A stretch of 64,000 nucleotides of DNA, from positions 310,001 through 374,000 of the forward strand of contig CAWKFA010000017.1 of NCBI GenBank assembly GCA_963848825.1, written 5' to 3'. The stretch comes from CAVVSQ01 sp963848825 (lineage in GTDB: Bacteria; Planctomycetota; Planctomycetia; Gemmatales; Gemmataceae). The notes under the pieces are model-generated. The model had not been told where the DNA came from, searched no databases, and was given only the letters and a program-made list of their open reading frames with translations. Of this stretch, positions 28,966-38,976 are shown piece after piece; the first letter of the stretch is position 1; every line of letters begins with the position of its first letter. A program made the position numbers and the translations under genes.

Positions 28966-29594
28966 GGTGCCTTTTGGGGTGGGCGAACGATTTCGACGCC
29001 GATCATGGAATTGCGGGTCACAAGTTCAGCCAGTTGCTCTTCATTCCAACCGGCAGTTTCGGCCGGGCGTTCGGGCAGGACAAGGTAGCGAACTTCCGAA
29101 GTGGAATCCCAGACGCGGACTTCAACCTGGGGGCTGACTTCGGTGCCGAATTCGCGCAACAGGCCGCGCGGGTCGGCAACGGCACGCGCGCGGTAGGGCG
29201 CCGCTTTGTACCAAACGGGCGGCAAACCCAAAACTGGCCACGGATAGCAAGAACAGAGGGTACAGACGACCAAGTTGTGTTGTGCGGGGGTGTTCTCGAC
29301 GACCTTCAGATGTTCGCCCTGTCTGCCGGAAAAACCCAGCGACGCGATGGCGGCGGTGGCGTCCTCCATCAGCCATTTTTTGAAACTCGGGTCGCACCAG
29401 GCTCGGGCCACCACCTTGGCCCCATTGCGCGGGCCAATTTTGGTCTCGTAGGTGTCGATGAGCACATCAAGCGCCGCCGGATCGACCAGGCCCTTGTCGA
29501 CGAGCAGGGACTCCAGCGCCTGCACGCGGAGCGCCAGATCGGACGGCGGCTCGGTATGTTCATGGTCGTGATGGTGGTGTTCATGGTCTGACAA
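28962..29594 (-). CDS. nthA: Nitrile hydratase subunit alpha, cobalt type
   Basis: 210 residues. The metal-claw motif VCTLCSCYPWP (Cys111, Cys114, Cys116) has Thr after the first Cys and Tyr after the last, the signature of cobalt-type enzymes (iron-type has CSLCSCT). The N-terminus is histidine-rich (HEHHHHDHEH, 4-13), as in some known cobalt NHases, and may help metal acquisition. Other family sequence: IGPRNGAKVVARAWCDPSFK, LGLPPVWYKAAPYRARAVADPRG, RYLVLPERPA. It is the first gene of an nthA-nthB pair. Confidence 0.96.
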   Translation of the reverse strand: MSDHEHHHHDHEHTEPPSDLALRVQALESLLVDKGLVDPAALDVLIDTYETKIGPRNGAKVVARAWCDPSFKKWLMEDATAAIASLGFSGRQGEHLKVVENTPAQHNLVVCTLCSCYPWPVLGLPPVWYKAAPYRARAVADPRGLLREFGTEVSPQVEVRVWDSTSEVRYLVLPERPAETAGWNEEQLAELVTRNSMIGVEIVRPPQKAP

Positions 29595-29773
29595 GTGCGT
29601 TACCTCCCACGGGTAATTATATTCATCCGTCCGAAAACCTGGGGTACACGGGAATTTTTGCGGCTCCCATCACGACCGGTGGCGAAACCAACCAGCATAT
29701 CAGCTAAACAACGCGGCGGGTGTTTCGTGCTACCTCATTTTCCTAAAATGAAGCATGAAGAGGTCCTGGGAGC

Positions 29774-29909
29774 ACGGGGACAGGGCCTCTGACAGCCCGT
29801 TGAAAAAGGGGTCAGACCCCCTTGAAGCGAACAGGTTTTCAACGTTTTTGCAGGGTATTGAAGGGGTCTGACCCCTTTTTCAACGGGCCTCTGATGGTCC
29901 TGTCCCCGT
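29774..29909. repeat. Palindrome arms ACGGGGACAGG/CCTGTCCCCGT split by MITE copy 2
   Basis: The arms at 29774-29784 and 29899-29909 are perfectly inverted. With the MITE and one target copy removed they enclose a 12-base loop, giving a REP- or terminator-like hairpin. The MITE lies in the loop. Confidence 0.75.
29793..29887. repeat. MITE copy 2 (95 bp), 7-bp target duplication
   Basis: The ends CAGCCCGTTGAAAAAGGGG and CCCCTTTTTCAACGGG are inverted. The direct repeat CCTCTGA flanks it at 29786-29792 and 29888-29894. The core closely resembles copies 1 and 3 and has the same orientation. It ends 44 bp before ettA. Confidence 0.9.
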
Positions 29910-29931
29910 TCTTTTATGAAATAACATAGCA

Positions 29932-31608
29932 ATGGCCGAGCATTACATATTCACGATCGAGAGCCTCAGCAAAGCTTACGGCAAGCGCGAGGTCCTGAAG
30001 AACATCTGGCTGGCATTTTATCCTGGGGCCAAGATCGGCGTCATCGGCAATAACGGCTCGGGCAAGAGCACGCTGTTGCGCGTCATGGCGCTCGAGGAAA
30101 AGGATTTCATGGGGACGGCGCGCCTTACCGACGGGTTCACCATTGGCTATGTGCCTCAAGAGCCACGTCTGACGGAGACCAAGGACGTCCGCGGCAACCT
30201 GGAGGAGGCGGTAGCCACCTCCCGTGCCTTGCTGCAGCGGTCCGAAGAGCTAGGCATGAAATTCGGCGAGACGCTTAGCGAGGCCGAGATGGACAAGGTG
30301 CAAAAGGAATTTGATCGCGTGCAGGACGCCATCACGGCCGCTGATATTTGGGACCTGGACCGGCACATCGAAATTGCCATGGACGCCATGCGGCTGCCGC
30401 CCGGCGATCAGGATGCGAAGTCGCTATCGGGCGGCGAGCGGCGGCGGGTGGCGCTCTGCAAGGCCCTGTTGCAAAAGCCTGATCTTTTGCTGCTGGACGA
30501 GCCAACGAACCATCTCGACGCCGAATCGGTGGCGTGGCTGGAGCGGCACTTGCAAGAATATACAGGCACGGTTGTGTCGGTGACGCACGACCGCTATTTC
30601 CTGGATAACGTGGCTGGCTGGATCCTGGAGCTGGATCGTGGCATGGGCATTCCCTGGAAAGGCAATTATTCGTCCTGGCTGGAGCAAAAGGAGCAAAAGC
30701 TCGCCAGGGAGGAGAAGCAGGAAAACGCTCGCCGCAAGGCACTGCAACGCGAGCTGGAATGGGCGAAGCTGGCGCCACGGGCTCGCGTCGCCAAGAGCAA
30801 GGCGAGGCTCACTGCCTATGAAAAGATGGCGGCACAGGAGGTCGAGGACAAGCAGGAAGCGCTGGCCATGCAGATTCCGCCCGGTCCCCACCTGGGCGAC
30901 CTCGTCGTGCGGGCCGAAAACGTCAGCAAGGCATTCGGCGATAATCTGCTCATGGAGGACATGAACTTCGATTTGCCGCGCGGCGGCATCGTCGGCGTGA
31001 TCGGGCCCAACGGAGCGGGCAAAACGACGCTGTTTCGCATGATCGTGGGGGAGGAGAAACCCGATCGTGGCAGCCTGCGCGTCGGCACCACCGTGCTGCC
31101 CGCCTACGTCGATCAAAACCGCGATGCCCTGGATGGCAACAAGACGGCCTTCGAGGAAATAACCGGCAATACGGAATACTTGATGCTTGGCAAAACCAAG
31201 GTGGCGTCCCGCGCTTACGTTTCCTGGTTCAACTTCAAGGGCCCCGACCAGCAACGCAAGGTGTCGGAACTCTCCGGCGGTGAACGCAACCGCGTCCACC
31301 TCGCCAAGCTGCTGCGCAGAGGTGGCAATTTGCTGCTCCTTGACGAACCGACCAACGATCTTGACGTCGATACCCTGCGTGCCCTGGAAGATGCGCTTCT
31401 CAATTTCGGCGGCTGTGCCGTCGTCATCAGCCACGATCGCTGGTTTCTCGACCGCATCGCCACCCATATCCTGGCCTTCGAAGGGGACAGCAAAACAGTC
31501 TGGTGCGAAGGGAATTATCAAACTTACGAGGCGCAGCGCAAACAACGGCTCGGCGCGGATGCCGACCAGCCGCATCGGCTCAAGTATCGGAAACTTACCC
31601 ACAATTGA
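29932..31608 (+). CDS. ettA: Energy-dependent translational throttle protein EttA (ABC-F)
   Basis: 558 residues, the family's normal length, frame intact. It has two ABC ATPase domains: Walker A GNNGSGKST (39-47) and GPNGAGKTT in the second half; signatures LSGGERRRVAL and LSGGERNRVHL; Walker B LLLLDEPTNHLD and LLLLDEPTNDLD. Between them lies the linker with the basic arm (AREEKQENARRKALQRELEWAKLAPRARVAKSKARL in part). There are no membrane segments. EttA binds the ribosomal E site and gates entry into elongation according to ADP/ATP ratio. The gene is bracketed by two MITE copies in the same orientation. Confidence 0.97.
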   Translation: MAEHYIFTIESLSKAYGKREVLKNIWLAFYPGAKIGVIGNNGSGKSTLLRVMALEEKDFMGTARLTDGFTIGYVPQEPRLTETKDVRGNLEEAVATSRALLQRSEELGMKFGETLSEAEMDKVQKEFDRVQDAITAADIWDLDRHIEIAMDAMRLPPGDQDAKSLSGGERRRVALCKALLQKPDLLLLDEPTNHLDAESVAWLERHLQEYTGTVVSVTHDRYFLDNVAGWILELDRGMGIPWKGNYSSWLEQKEQKLAREEKQENARRKALQRELEWAKLAPRARVAKSKARLTAYEKMAAQEVEDKQEALAMQIPPGPHLGDLVVRAENVSKAFGDNLLMEDMNFDLPRGGIVGVIGPNGAGKTTLFRMIVGEEKPDRGSLRVGTTVLPAYVDQNRDALDGNKTAFEEITGNTEYLMLGKTKVASRAYVSWFNFKGPDQQRKVSELSGGERNRVHLAKLLRRGGNLLLLDEPTNDLDVDTLRALEDALLNFGGCAVVISHDRWFLDRIATHILAFEGDSKTVWCEGNYQTYEAQRKQRLGADADQPHRLKYRKLTHN

Positions 31609-31647
31609 CGGGTACTACTACCTGCCCTTGGCTGTTTTTTCGAGCTA

Positions 31648-31746
31648 GCAGCCCGTTGAAAAAGGGGTCAGACCCCCTTGAAGCGAACGGAGTTTTCAAC
31701 GTTTTTGTAGGCTAACGAAGGGGTCTGACCCCTTTTTCAACGGGCT
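31648..31746. repeat. MITE copy 3 (~99 bp)
   Basis: It carries the full CAGCCCGTTG...CAACGGGCTG ends and about 28-bp inverted repeats. I see no convincing target duplication. It lies between the ettA stop and the ABC-exporter gene, in the same orientation as copies 1 and 2. Confidence 0.85.
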
Positions 31747-31798
31747 GCAAGCCATTGATTCCGGTGAATTTGGCAAGATTTCTTCGGACACGCGCACA

Positions 31799-32519
31799 AT
31801 GATGGAACTTCGGCAGGTCACCAAGCACTACCCGCAAGGCAGACGGATCGTGAAGGCCCTCAATGGAGTGAGTCTCCAGATTGCGTCGGGCGAGTTCGTG
31901 TCGATCATGGGGCCGAGCGGCTCGGGCAAATCGACGCTGATGCACCTTCTCGGAGCGCTCGACTCGCCCAGCAGCGGCGAGGTTTTCTTTCAGGGCAAAG
32001 CGCTCCACCTCATGGGCGACAAGGAACTTGCCGGCCTGCGGCGCACCGCGCATCGGTTTCATCTTTCAGTTTTTCAACTTGTTGCCCACGCTGACCGCCG
32101 TGGAGAATGTGGCCCTGCCGTTGCTCCTCGCCGGTCAGCGGCGTGCCGCGGCGCTGAAACCCGCCTATGCCGGTTTGGAACGTGTCGGCCTTCTCGATCG
32201 GGCCGAACACTTTCCCGACGAGATGTCCGGCGGCGAGATGCAACGTGTGGCCATCGCCCGCGCCCTTGTCATCGAACCGGAAGCCGTGCTTTGCGACGAG
32301 CCCACGGGCAATCTTGATTCCCAGAACAGTGCCGAAATCCTGAAGCTATTGCGCAGCCTGCCCGAACCCGGCAAACGGTCCGTGGTGATGGTTACGCACG
32401 ATGCCCAGGCGGCGGCCTTCGGCGAGCGTATCGTGCATATCCGAGACGGCCTCGTCGACGCGGAGGAACCGGCCCTGGGCCCGAGAACACATCATGTTGT
32501 CCCTGTATCGCACTCTTAG
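31799..32519 (+). CDS. LolD/MacB-type ABC transporter ATPase (frame break near 32,050)
   Basis: The first frame gives the N-terminal half, with Walker A MGPSGSGKST, up to KELAGLRRTA. The overlapping frame continues at once with IGFIFQFFNLLPTLTAVENVALPLLLAG (Q-loop), the signature MSGGEMQRVAIARAL, Walker B AVLCDEPTGNLD and the H-loop VMVTHD. Together they give ~235 residues, normal for the MacB/LolD/FtsE-like group. The phase change is +1 (one base added or two lost). The stop overlaps the start of the permease gene, so the two form an exporter operon. The substrate is unknown; lipoproteins or other envelope molecules are typical for this group. Confidence 0.85.
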
Positions 32520-33985
32520 CCTGCGTTATTTGAGCCGGCGCTGGTTTCGCGCGCTCCTTATCGTGGCCACGATCGCCCTGGGCGTGGGCACGTTGGTGGC
32601 GACCCGGGCGCTCGAATGAAACCATGTCGCGGGCCGCGCTCAACGCCGCCAATCCCATGGCCGGCGTGGCCGATCTCGTGGTCAGCAACGGCGAAATGCC
32701 GATTCCGCACGCGCTGAAAGATGAAATCGTCAACGTGGCCGGCGTGAAATCGGTGCGCGCACGCCTGTTTCAAAACGTCCGCTTGCCCGATTTGGATAAC
32801 AAGGCCGTGCTGGTGATCGGCATCGACATCATCAGTGAACTCAAGGACGGCAGCGCTTCGAACAGCGATATCATCCTCAGCCCCGGCACCGTGGATGCCT
32901 ATGTCATTGGCGTGTTCAAGTCGAAATGGACCAACGAACCGCCCGTGATCGTCGGCAAGGAGCTGGATGCGGACTTGCCCGCCGACATGCACGTTTTGAA
33001 GGTGCAAAAAAACTCTCTCTCCAAAATTCACCAGATCGCGCGCGTCGGCCACGTTGAAGCCAGGGGAGAGGCGGCCGCGCTCGGCGGCTATGTGCTGATC
33101 CTCGACCTGCAAGCAGCGGGCGAGGTTCTCGACATGCCGGAGAAGGTCAATCGTTTGGACATCGTGCTGGCGCCCAAGAGCGACCGCCAGCAAGTGCGCA
33201 AGGACATCGAGAAAGTATTGGCCCGCCGCGCCGACGTACGCACGCCGGAAGAACAAAACCAATCGCTGCAAAGCGTCATGGCCGGCATGCAAACGGGGTT
33301 CTCCCTGTGCGGGATGGCGGCATTGGTAGTGGGCCTGTTTTTGGTCTTCAACTCCCTGTCGGTAAGTGTCGCCGAACGCCGGCACGAGATCGGCATCCTT
33401 CTTTCCCTGGGGGCGACACGCGGCCAGGTCCGGCGGTTGTTCGCGGGCGAGGCAATCTTCCTGGGACTGATCGGTTCCCTCCTGGGGATCCCCCTGGGCA
33501 TTGGACTGGCGTGGCTGGGCCTGGCGCCGATGCAGGAGATTTTAAAGGACATCTTCTTTTCGCTCGAGGCGCGGCAAGTGGATGTCTCCTACACCTTGAT
33601 AGTCGTGGCGCTGCTCATTGGGACCTTGACCGCTTGCCTGGCAGCCCTGGTCCCCGCCATCCAGGCATCCCGTGAAAACCCCGCCGAAGCGGTGCGCCGC
33701 GTCGCCAAGACGCCCACCGTGTCCAGGCTTCTGCTGCAGCTCTTGGTCAGCGTCACGTTGGTTATGCTGGGCCTGCTGCTAATTTTCGTGCGTACTTCGA
33801 TTCCGTATCGCCTGGGTACTTACGGCGGTTTGATGTTTGTCCTCGTCGGCGCGCTCGTGGCCTCGCCATTTTTCGCGGCCCTGGCCGCACGCTTGTTGCA
33901 GCCATTCATTCGCCGGTCCCTGGGGATCGAATGGCGCCTGGCTGCCGACAACCTGGTGCGCTCGCCCGGCGCACGGGCCTGGTGA
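32494..33985 (+). CDS. FtsX/MacB-type ABC permease, N-terminal two-thirds (frame break near 32,610)
   Basis: ATG 32494 begins MLSLYRTLSLRYLSRRWFRALLIVATIALGVGTLVATRAL, a typical first transmembrane segment of this family, which then meets a TGA. The next frame continues directly (NETMSRAALNAANPMAGVADLVV). A periplasmic MacB-like domain follows, then an FtsX domain with three TM segments (GMAALVVGLFLVFNSLSVSVAERRHEIGILLSLGATRGQVRRLF; GLIGSLLGIPLGIGLAWLG; VSYTLIVVALLIGTLTACLAAL) and the usual PAIQASRENPAEAVR tail. Two more TM segments follow before the second break near 33,970. The gene continues in the next entry. Confidence 0.85.
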
Positions 33986-35085
33986 TCGGCGCCCTGGCTG
34001 CCGGCGTTTCCCTGGTCGTGCAGACCGCCGGCACGATTCGCAGCAACCGGCTGGCATTGCGTGATTGGGTCCAGAACTCCATCGCTGCCGACTTGATTGT
34101 CACCTCGGGCAGCCCGGTAGGGGCTGGTGGTCAAAGCTTGCCCATGGACTTGAGCCTGGCTGAAGACATCAAGAAACTGCCGGGGGTCGAGACTGCCTTG
34201 CCTCTTCGTTTCCGTAAGGTGCCCTATCGCGACACCCAGGTTTTTATCACTGCTGTCGCGGCCGCTGAAGTTTATGAGGCGGAAAAAACACGCTTGCCGA
34301 AGGAAGAAGAGGTCAATCTCTACAAAGCCATCGCGGCCGGGCGTAACCTGGTCATCGCCTCGGATAACTTCGCGGCCCTTTATGGCGTGCACACCGGCGA
34401 TGTCATTACGCTCAGCAGCCCGGCCGGCGAGCTCAAGCTCAAAATAGCCGGCACGACAGTCGACTATAGCTGGAACCACGGGTCGCTCGTCATGAACCGC
34501 AGCGACTACCTGGAACACTTCAACGATGACAAGGTAGACGTTTTCGACGTTTACCTTCGCCCCGGCAGTGACGCAATGGCTGCCAAGCAAGGCATCTTGA
34601 CCAAGTTCGGCGCTCAGTATGGCTTGCATGCCTTGACACGGCAACAACTGCAGGAACGTATCGACGACATGATCGAGCGGCTCTACGGCATCATGTACGC
34701 GCTGGAGATCGTGGTGGTGTTGGTGGCGACGCTGGGTGTGGTCATGTCGCTGCTGATTTCCACCCTGCAACGTCGCCGCGAGATGGGACTATTGCGCGCG
34801 ATCGGCGCTTCCCAGGCGCAGGTTGTGCGCGCGGTGCTGGCCGAGGCCTGCCTTATGGGGGTTATCGGTACGGTCATCGGTCTTTTGGTGGGCGTGCCTT
34901 TTCAGTGGTACATCCTCAATGTCGTCATCCTGGAAGAGTCCGGCTATTTGTTCCCTGTTTACATCCCCTGGCTCGGCGGCTTGATCATCGCCGCGACCGC
35001 CATGCTAACGGCAACGCTGGCAGGTCTGGGGCCCGCCCTTTACGCCGTGCGGCAACGCATTCCGGACGCGATCGCGTATGAATGA
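33967..35085 (+). CDS. FtsX/MacB-type ABC permease, C-terminal third
   Basis: Sequence from RRTGLVIGALAAGVSLVVQTAGTIRSN continues the previous permease after a one-base phase loss. A second periplasmic domain is followed by the second FtsX block: YALEIVVVLVATLGVVMSLLISTLQRRREMGLLRAIGASQAQV, LMGVIGTVIGLLVGVPFQWYIL, WLGGLIIAATAMLTATLAGLGPAL, ending ALYAVRQRIPDAIAYE. The whole protein would be ~865 residues with two FtsX cores, so one chain may form the complete membrane part of the exporter. Confidence 0.85.
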   Translation, partial: RRTGLVIGALAAGVSLVVQTAGTIRSNRLALRDWVQNSIAADLIVTSGSPVGAGGQSLPMDLSLAEDIKKLPGVETALPLRFRKVPYRDTQVFITAVAAAEVYEAEKTRLPKEEEVNLYKAIAAGRNLVIASDNFAALYGVHTGDVITLSSPAGELKLKIAGTTVDYSWNHGSLVMNRSDYLEHFNDDKVDVFDVYLRPGSDAMAAKQGILTKFGAQYGLHALTRQQLQERIDDMIERLYGIMYALEIVVVLVATLGVVMSLLISTLQRRREMGLLRAIGASQAQVVRAVLAEACLMGVIGTVIGLLVGVPFQWYILNVVILEESGYLFPVYIPWLGGLIIAATAMLTATLAGLGPALYAVRQRIPDAIAYE

Positions 35086-35193
35086 TGCGCCTGGCCGCCT
35101 CGTGTACGGGACAGGCGGGGGGACCAAATAACCATGGCACATTTTCGCACCATGCTTTACCATTAACGGAGATGTTTCTCCGGGGACTCGTGT

Positions 35194-37670
35194 CATGAAT
35201 TCCTTGCAAGGCCGACTGGCGTCGTTGCGGTGGCAACTGCGTGTGCGCATTGCCTGGCGCGGCTCGTGCGCTGGTGGCCCTGGTGGTCGGCGGCATTGTT
35301 CTGGCCGGACTCACGGATTGGCTGTTTGACCTGCCCAGCCTTTTTCGGGCCATGGCGTTTGTTGCCCTGTTGGTGGGCAGCGGGCTGACTGCCTTCCATA
35401 TGCTGCTCGCGCCGCTTTTCCAACGCTGCGATGACCTGTCGCTGGCCATGCGGATCGAGGAGCAAATCCCCGAACTTAACGATGCGCTCGCCAGTACCGT
35501 GCAATTTCTGCAACTGGAGGACCAGGTTTCCCTGGCGGACTCGTCCAGCTTGAGGCAGGCGGCGATCAGGCGGACGCTGGCCGTGGTGGGTAATTATGAC
35601 TTTCACAAGGTATTGATTCAGCGTGGTGCGCGCTGGCTGGCTCTCGCCGCGCTGGTATCGTGCCTGGCGGCAGGCTATTTTCTCTATTACGACAATCAAT
35701 TCGCCACGACGGCGGCCTGGCGTTTGGCGGAACCGTTCGGCCGGCATACCTGGACGAGCATCAATCTTGACAACACGCCGCATCGGGTCGCGCAGGGGCA
35801 ACCCTACATGCTCAGAGGGCAACTCGCCGGCATCATTCCCGCGGCGGCTCGTCTCGAAGTTGAAGGAACATTGAAGTCCGAGAAGATTGTCGCGGTCAAG
35901 GCCGAGGGCAAAAATGCCCGGGTGGGATCCTTTACGGCCGCCATTGACATGACCCAGCAAAAAGGCAAGTTTCGTTTTCGTTTGTTCGCCAATGACGCGG
36001 TATATCCGGCTGGCGCAGGCCAGTGGCATGAGGTCGAAGTGCTGCCGCCGCCCAAGTTCGCCATGCTCAACGGCGTGCCGTCTCCCCAGATCGAGCTCCG
36101 TTTTCCCGCCTATACCGATCTGGCCTCGCCGGCCCCACTGACGCCTGGAACCAAACACATTGAAGGTATCGCCGGAACCCACGTGACTTACCGCGCGGCT
36201 TTCGATCAGCCGCTTGAGCAAGCCTGGATCGAATTTCGTCCGGACAATCCGGCCTGGCGGCTCACCTCATTTCTTGCTCCCCTGGGTCAGAACAAGTTGT
36301 TGCCGGCGCCGGGCGCCCTGGGTCTCGGTCAGGCGGTATGGGGCCAGGTTCCCGCCCATCTGGACACCAGTCAAATCATCACCATGAGCTTTGTGCCCTG
36401 GATTTCGGGGACCTATCTGGTCCACGTGCGGGACGTGAATGGTTTGGTGAAGGAGTTCGAGGCCGACCTGCGCGTGCTTCAGGACCCGCTGCCGACGATC
36501 CAGTTGCAAAGGCCGACCAGCAGCATGAGCGTGGTAGCCGATGCGGAAATAGCCTTCAAGATGACCGTGAACGATGACCGTTTCGCCGTACGCGAAGTGT
36601 TCATCGAATATCGCACCAAGAACGAGGACAATCGCTGGCTGGACGAGGGGCCACGGCGTCTTCCCCTTTATGATCACCGCACTTTTGGCAAACTGATACC
36701 GGATTTGCTGTCCGGGCTGGCGCTCGCTCCGCTGCCCGCACCGGAGCTGCGCCTCCGTTTGCAGAACCTGGAAATCGCCACGAAGTGGGCGCTCAAGGGG
36801 CAGTTCAAGGAAGGCGAGATCGTTGTCTTTCAGGTTGCGGCGGATGATTTTTGCGATCTCTTTCCGGACCGCCCGCCAGGCCGCAGTCACGAGATCGAGT
36901 TGCGTATTGTCGCCAAGGCGGAAATCCTCCGCGTCCTGGACGAGGGCCTGGGCAAGGCGCAGCAAGAATTGGTTCGCCTCCAGCAGCTAGAGGACGAAGC
37001 CATCAAGCTCATCAAGGACATCCAACAAAAGAAAGCCGCCAAAAAGCTGACGCAACGCGAACTCGATCAGCTCATCGAGGCCGAGCAGTTGCAAAAGCAA
37101 ATTCAAGAAAGGCTGGGAAGCCGCGCCGAAGAAGGTTTGCGCGGCGAGTTGGCCAAGCTGCAACAAACAATCAGGGACAACAAGGTGCCGCCATCCGAGG
37201 TGCGCGACCAGATCAAAACGTTGCAGAACGAACTGGAACGACTGGCGGCGGAAGAATTGCCGCAGATCGAACCGAGCCTGGCGGAGGCGCCAAGGAAATG
37301 GCCGGCGCTCCCAGCCCAATGGGCAAAGACAAGGGGCCTCTGGACAAAGCTCAAAAATATCAGGAGCAAGCGAAAAAAACACTGGATGAATTGGCGAAGT
37401 TTCTCGATCCCTGGGCGAGCCTGCATCAGATCAAGGGGGAAACCCGCGCTGTTTTGGACCAGCAGAAGGAATTGCGAAAAAATGTCGAGAAGGCCGTGGA
37501 TGCTCACGACGATCAGTTGGGGAGTGCCAAGAATAACGAAGCACGTCAAAAGGTCAAGGAAGAGTTCAAGGCGGAGATGGAACAAAGAGCAGACACCCAG
37601 AAAGACCTCGCCGAGCGCACGGCAAGCTGCTCGACATGATGGACAAGGCGCAGGCGAAGCACCGCGATAA
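35194..37670 (+). CDS. Large membrane-anchored coiled-coil protein, N-terminal part (breaks near 35,255 and 37,290)
   Basis: ATG 35194 opens MNSLQGRLASLRWQLRVRIAWRG; one base later in phase the protein continues RALVALVVGGIVLAGLTDWLFDLP. There are three N-terminal transmembrane segments (about nt 35,265-35,330, 35,345-35,415 and 35,630-35,690). A large extracytoplasmic beta-rich region follows (nt 35,700-36,880), then a long charged coiled coil rich in K, E, Q and L. Near 37,290 the frame switches again and the true sequence (KEMAGAPSPMGKDKGPLDKAQKYQEQAKKTLDELAKFLDP...) runs to 37,639 in another phase. The 3-TM-plus-coiled-coil plan resembles DUF4175/TIGR02302 proteins; that link is by layout only. 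Confidence 0.75.
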
Positions 37671-38976
37671 AAAGGACCAGGAAGGTGCCGACCAGATCAA
37701 GAAGGCCGCCGAGATCGGCAAGGACGCCTCGTTGCCCGACAAGATGAAGGCCGTGGCCAGGGAGATTCGCGAAAATCAGCAGAACAATGCCCTGCGCAAA
37801 CAACAAGAAAGCGTCAAGAGTTTGGAGAAGATGCTGGCCGCGCTGGAGCAACGTAAGGAGGACGACCTCGATCGCTTGCAAAAAAAACAGAAGAACGCCG
37901 CGGAGGTAAAGGATAACGTCGAAAAGTTGGCCAAGGACCAGGACACCTTGCGCAAAAAGACCAAGGAAGCCAACCAAATTGCCGACCCGATGGAACGTGC
38001 CGACAAGCTAAAGAAACTGGCGGATGCCCAGGAAAAGCTCAAGGAGGAAGCACAGAAAAACAGTCGCGAACTGGCACGCCTTCAGGAGGAGCAAGCCGCC
38101 CGGGCGCTGGACCGCGCCGCGCGGGAAATGGACCAGGCCGCGCAAAAGCTTGAAGGGGGTGAGAACCCCGAGGAGAACCAACTTGAGGCACTGGATCGCG
38201 TCGAAGACGCCCAGGCGAAGCTCGAACAGTTCGAAGAAGAGCTGGCCCGCGAACAACTGGCCCAGATCGGCGACCGCATCAAAGGGCTCAAGGAACGGCA
38301 GGATGCTGCGTTCGAGAGGTCCAAAGAGTTGCACAAAAAAGTGATGGCCAAGAGGCAATGGACCGGGGGCCTTCTGGAAACTTTGGGAGGGGACATCACA
38401 ACGCAGCAGGGGCTGGCCGGGGAGACGCGCAGTCTGAAGGAAAAGATCAAGGAGGCGAAAGTCTTTGAGCACATTTTTGAGAAGGCGGCTCAGGCCATGG
38501 ACGAGGGGGCGCAGGCGATGAATGCCCGTAAGGAAGCGGGCAAGGAACGCCGTTTCATGGACCTCGAAAAAGAAGAAGTTGCCGACGAAGATAAGAAAGC
38601 ACAAACCGTGGAGAGGTTCCAGTCGCTCGCGAGTAAACGGCTCCAGCGCCTGCTGGATGCCCTCAAGAATGATCCCGCGGATATGGCGCAGAACGACGAG
38701 CAGGCAGACAAGGGTGAAGGTGCCCAGGAAGGCGGCGGCGGAGTTCGGCCGGGCGAAAGCGTGCCGCCGCTGGCGCAGCTCAAGGCCCTTCGCGGCGAAC
38801 AGCAAGAAGTCAACGACTTGACCAAAGACTTCGCCAAATTGAACCCCGATCTGAAAAAAATAAGTGAAGCTCAGCGCCGCGAGCTGGCGGCCATGGAGGC
38901 CGAGCAAAAGCGCTTGCACGAGCTCTTCGAGCAGATGACCGCGCCGTCCGAAGATAAAAAGGGGGACCAGCCGTGA
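37636..38976 (+). CDS. Coiled-coil protein, C-terminal part of the preceding gene
   Basis: 446 residues, almost entirely charged heptad-like helix (KDQDTLRKKTKEANQIADPMERADKLKKLADAQEKL and similar), with no cysteine-rich or enzymatic motif. It follows the previous piece with no gap; the phases of the pieces (1, 0, 2, 1) fit a series of single lost bases, so one protein of ~1,260 residues is likely. The stop overlaps the next start by four bases (GTGA at 38,973), indicating coupled translation. Confidence 0.7.
   Translation: MMDKAQAKHRDKKDQEGADQIKKAAEIGKDASLPDKMKAVAREIRENQQNNALRKQQESVKSLEKMLAALEQRKEDDLDRLQKKQKNAAEVKDNVEKLAKDQDTLRKKTKEANQIADPMERADKLKKLADAQEKLKEEAQKNSRELARLQEEQAARALDRAAREMDQAAQKLEGGENPEENQLEALDRVEDAQAKLEQFEEELAREQLAQIGDRIKGLKERQDAAFERSKELHKKVMAKRQWTGGLLETLGGDITTQQGLAGETRSLKEKIKEAKVFEHIFEKAAQAMDEGAQAMNARKEAGKERRFMDLEKEEVADEDKKAQTVERFQSLASKRLQRLLDALKNDPADMAQNDEQADKGEGAQEGGGGVRPGESVPPLAQLKALRGEQQEVNDLTKDFAKLNPDLKKISEAQRRELAAMEAEQKRLHELFEQMTAPSEDKKGDQP

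Noticed and set aside
30424..31602. 392-codon minus-strand frame opposite ettA
   Set aside because: The plus strand encodes an unmistakable, complete ABC-F protein; the antisense frame is a GC-rich shadow.
31640..31755. 7-bp target duplication at MITE copy 3
   Set aside because: Flanks GAGCTAG and CAAGCCA do not match; only copies 1 and 2 show exact duplications.
32558..36221. Long minus-strand frames (275, 316 and 342 codons) opposite the permease and coiled-coil genes
   Set aside because: The plus strand carries TM segments, FtsX motifs and heptads in continuous order once single-base phase changes are allowed; the antisense frames show no domain.
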